Shown in pieces: positions 62,079 through 64,000 of a DNA stretch of 64,000 nt (positions within the stretch are counted from its first letter, which is position 1; each line of letters begins with the position of its first letter). The notes under the pieces were generated by a model. That model ran no database searches and had not been told where the DNA came from. It saw nothing but the letters and a program-made list of their open reading frames with translations. The stretch is taken from positions 124,001 to 188,000 of the forward strand of contig NZ_RFLX01000007.1 of assembly GCF_003696345.1 (NCBI RefSeq), written 5' to 3'. This DNA is from Teichococcus wenyumeiae (GTDB lineage: Bacteria; Pseudomonadota; Alphaproteobacteria; Acetobacterales; Acetobacteraceae). The position numbers and the translations under genes were made by a program.

Positions 62079-62375
62079 TCAGCGGGCGCCGCTGCGGGGG
62101 TTGAACAGCCGATAGACGTTCAGCACCCCTGCGGCACCGCCCACCACGAAGAAGACCAGGAAGAGCCAGGGAAAGCTGCCAAGCCACCAGTCGAGCAACC
62201 AGCCCAGACCGGCACCCGCGATCAGGGCCGAGACAACCTCGACCCCGGCCCGAAGCCCGATCCGCCAGGGACCGCCCGGAAGGCCGCCGCTGGCTGCTGT
62301 GTTTGGCGCCTTCTCCAGTCCCTGCTTCTGCCGGGCCTGGCGCAACCGCCGCTCGAAATCGTTCTGCTCGCTCAC
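62079..62375 (-). CDS. AtpZ/AtpI family protein
   Basis: This 98-residue protein (F0 assembly helper) has a charged N-terminus (DFERRLRQARQKQG) and two membrane helices near AGAGLGWLLDWWLG and WLFLVFFVVGGAAGV, matching AtpZ/AtpI. The GTG at 62375 is chosen because GGAG is 5 bases upstream; an ATG at 62438 would add 21 codons and lacks a ribosome site. It begins the F0 operon. Confidence 0.88.
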   Translation of the reverse strand: MSEQNDFERRLRQARQKQGLEKAPNTAASGGLPGGPWRIGLRAGVEVVSALIAGAGLGWLLDWWLGSFPWLFLVFFVVGGAAGVLNVYRLFNPRSGAR

Positions 62376-62579
62376 CCTTGCTCCCGCGGAATCCCCCGCC
62401 GGCAGGCACGGCGGCTCGTAGGGCTGGGTTAAATTCATGTCAAGTGTGCGTGGCAGCCCCGCGCCCGTCGTCGCGCCGCCAAGGCAACTGCGAGGGCCTC
62501 GCCACGTTCCCGTGAGCTTGTCCTTCAGTCAGTAATGTTTCTGTATCGGAATCAAATTTTATATTCGAATAAGGCAGCG

Positions 62580-62603
62580 ATGCCGCTGGCCCTCCGGCGG
62601 CAT
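62580..62603 (+). other. stable hairpin in the leader of the PEP-CTERM gene
   Basis: A 10-base stem (ATGCCGCTGG and CCGGCGGCAT, one T-G wobble) with loop CCCT ends 36 bases before the start codon. It is more likely an RNA leader element than a terminator because no U-tract follows. Confidence 0.4.
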
Positions 62604-62639
62604 GTCGCTGTGCAGAACAGCTGACGGAGAGAAACATCC

Positions 62640-63284
62640 ATGAGAGCCCTTGGCATGGCGGCGATCCTCGCCGCTTTTTTCTTGGCGGGCGGCTCAGCCC
62701 GCGCGACGCTGATAGACTTCGATTCGCAGGGCCTGACAGGACCCAGCATCTTCGCGGCGGCCTCGCCCTCCTCAGGGCCGCTGGCCGTGGCGACTGGTGA
62801 CGGAACGGTCACCTTCTCGGGCGGCGTGGTCCTCGAGAACACCACCTTCCTCCCCGCCAACCAGACCGCCCTTTACGGCACCGCGCATTTCGGCACGGGG
62901 CTGAGCAACCAGCTCGTCATCGCCTTCGCCGCACCCGTCACCAACTTTCTGGTGGACGTGGTGAACGGCCTGTCGACAGCCGCCACCTACCGGGTGTCGG
63001 ACAATCTGGGCAACTCTTCCGACTTCACGCTGGCATCCAATGGCGATAGCGGTGTCACCAGGGTCGGCTTCGCCACCGCCGGCAGCACGATCACCATCAC
63101 CAGCCTGACTACCCCGCTGAGCATCTTCGACTTCTTTATCGATAACGTCGCCTTCAACCTGCCGATTGCCTGCGATCCAAGCAGCTGCGCCGGCGGCGCC
63201 ATCCCGGTACCGGAACCCGGCTCCCTCGCATTGCTGATGAGCGGGCTGGTCGGTCTCGGCTTGGTCCGCCGCCGGGCGCGCTGA
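62640..63284 (+). CDS. PEP-CTERM sorting domain protein
   Basis: This 214-residue secreted protein has a signal peptide (residues 1 to about 22), a beta-rich middle (ATLIDFDSQGL onward) and a C-terminal PEP-CTERM signal: PVPEPGSLALL then a membrane helix and RRRAR. Such tails are cut by an exosortase and the protein displayed or released; no exosortase is in the window. GGAGAG precedes the ATG. An AT-rich leader with TATTCGAATA lies upstream. Confidence 0.9.
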   Translation: MRALGMAAILAAFFLAGGSARATLIDFDSQGLTGPSIFAAASPSSGPLAVATGDGTVTFSGGVVLENTTFLPANQTALYGTAHFGTGLSNQLVIAFAAPVTNFLVDVVNGLSTAATYRVSDNLGNSSDFTLASNGDSGVTRVGFATAGSTITITSLTTPLSIFDFFIDNVAFNLPIACDPSSCAGGAIPVPEPGSLALLMSGLVGLGLVRRRAR

Positions 63285-63395
63285 GCGCGAACGACGGCAA
63301 GAGGCCCGTTCCCTCACGGGGCGGGCCGTGCTGGATACCGGGCACCAAGCATCCAGCGGCATTCCACAAGCTCACCCGCACTTCGTCAGCCCCTC

Positions 63396-64000
63396 TCATG
63401 CGACATGACGGCCACCCTCCGGCGCGGCGAAGAACAGGGTGGCCAGTTGCTCCGGCGGCATCGGGCGCCCCAGCAGGAAGCCCTGCACGGCGTCGCAGCC
63501 CAGTTCCGTCAGCAGTGCCAGTTGCTCCGGCCGCTCCACCCCCTCGGCCACCACCTCGGCCCCCAGGCCATGCGCCAGGCGGACAATGGCATCCACGATC
63601 CGCGCGCTGCTGCCATCGGGCGAGAGATCCTGAATGAAGGCGCGGTCCACCTTCACCACGTCGAAGGGCAGTTGCTGCAGATAGGCCAGCGAGGAATAGC
63701 CGGTGCCGAAGTCATCCAGCGCCACCCGCACCCCCCGCGCCCGCAGCGCGGCCAGGGCATCACGGGCGGCGGCGGCGTTGCGGATCAGCACCCCCTCCGT
63801 CACCTCCACCTCCAGCAGCGCCGCCGGCACGCCGGAGGCCGCCAGGGCTTCCTCCACCAGCGCCACCGCCTGATCGCTGGCGAAATGCAGGGCGGAGAGG
63901 TTCACCGCCACCGGCAGCACCAGCCCCTGTGCCTGCCAGGCGCGGATCTGTTCGCAGGCCCGGTGCAGCACGAAACGGGACAGGCTGGCGGCCATGCCCG
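63396..64000 (-). CDS. EAL domain protein, 5' part outside window
   Basis: Only the C-terminal 200 or so residues are visible; the frame runs through the window end. They form the second half of an EAL phosphodiesterase: [41 protein letters not shown] and [12 protein letters not shown] keep the catalytic Asp/Glu/Lys residues. The missing part probably includes the EAL motif and possibly sensor and GGDEF domains. It is convergent with the PEP-CTERM gene. Confidence 0.9.
   Translation of the reverse strand, partial: GMAASLSRFVLHRACEQIRAWQAQGLVLPVAVNLSALHFASDQAVALVEEALAASGVPAALLEVEVTEGVLIRNAAAARDALAALRARGVRVALDDFGTGYSSLAYLQQLPFDVVKVDRAFIQDLSPDGSSARIVDAIVRLAHGLGAEVVAEGVERPEQLALLTELGCDAVQGFLLGRPMPPEQLATLFFAAPEGGRHVA

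Overview
The window is GC-rich (about 70%) alphaproteobacterial chromosome. It has densely packed genes, GC-biased third positions, a split F0 ATP synthase operon (a, c, B', B) preceded by an AtpI-like gene, and many solute-binding proteins. These features and the individual protein families fit Acetobacteraceae, most likely Roseomonas or a close relative; this taxonomic call is inference. I saw no rRNA, tRNA, CRISPR array, prophage or intact insertion sequence. Both ends cut through genes.

Layout: 1-5056 holds a DUF4159/VWA-type membrane protein pair (Bat-like), a small lipoprotein and a secreted ankyrin-like protein. 5064-7407 (minus) holds mtgA, a thermonuclease-like protein and a YihY/BrkB membrane protein. 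7623-9230 is a lone peptide-type solute-binding protein. 9217-14849 is a TetR regulator with a Liv-type ABC transporter that includes a LivM-LivG fusion. 14990-19928 has a Bug-family (TTT) binding protein, a 2-oxoacid dehydrogenase E2 and fused E1 alpha/beta, and a divergent Lrp regulator. 19937-20777 is a DUF1428/MarR divergent pair around a perfect palindrome.

20782-33087 is the centrepiece, an aerobic phenylacetate (paa) catabolic island. It comprises paaZ, a bifunctional hydratase/3-hydroxyacyl-CoA dehydrogenase, paaG, paaK, a YciI protein, the epoxidase genes paaABCDE, the repressor gene paaX and a PaaI-like thioesterase. PaaK activates phenylacetate, PaaABCDE epoxidises the ring, PaaG isomerises the epoxide, PaaZ opens the oxepin ring and oxidises the aldehyde, and the bifunctional enzyme carries out beta-oxidation. 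No PaaJ thiolase is present. Four copies of a 20-base motif, TTGACCGNNCGGNNGGTSAA, lie in front of tetR/liv, between the two divergent paa operons, and between paaX and the thioesterase. I infer that the TetR at 9217-9873 is a PaaR-like regulator that ties the Liv-type transporter to phenylacetate metabolism. A separate inverted repeat overlaps the paaA promoter and is a good PaaX operator candidate.

33170-44973 holds a CLC exchanger, a phosphate-selective porin, an ELM1-family protein, pyrE, mntH with an MntR-like box, a DUF2171 protein, a dipeptide-type ABC binding protein with two permeases but no ATPase, ybaK, a small membrane protein and an EAL protein. 45051-50961 is a housekeeping/cell-envelope run: gpmI, an EnvC-like activator, a CtpA protease, a divergent polysaccharide deacetylase and rppH. 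50958-56328 (mixed strands) holds malonyl-CoA decarboxylase, a small secreted protein, NAD(P)HX repair enzyme and an SsuBC-type ABC pair without a binding protein. 56603-59686 holds a serralysin-like RTX protease with DUF4214 repeats, a hairpin-rich non-coding stretch and a PcaD-like hydrolase. 59749-62375 is the F0 ATP synthase operon with a clear terminator. The window ends with a PEP-CTERM protein and a truncated EAL protein.
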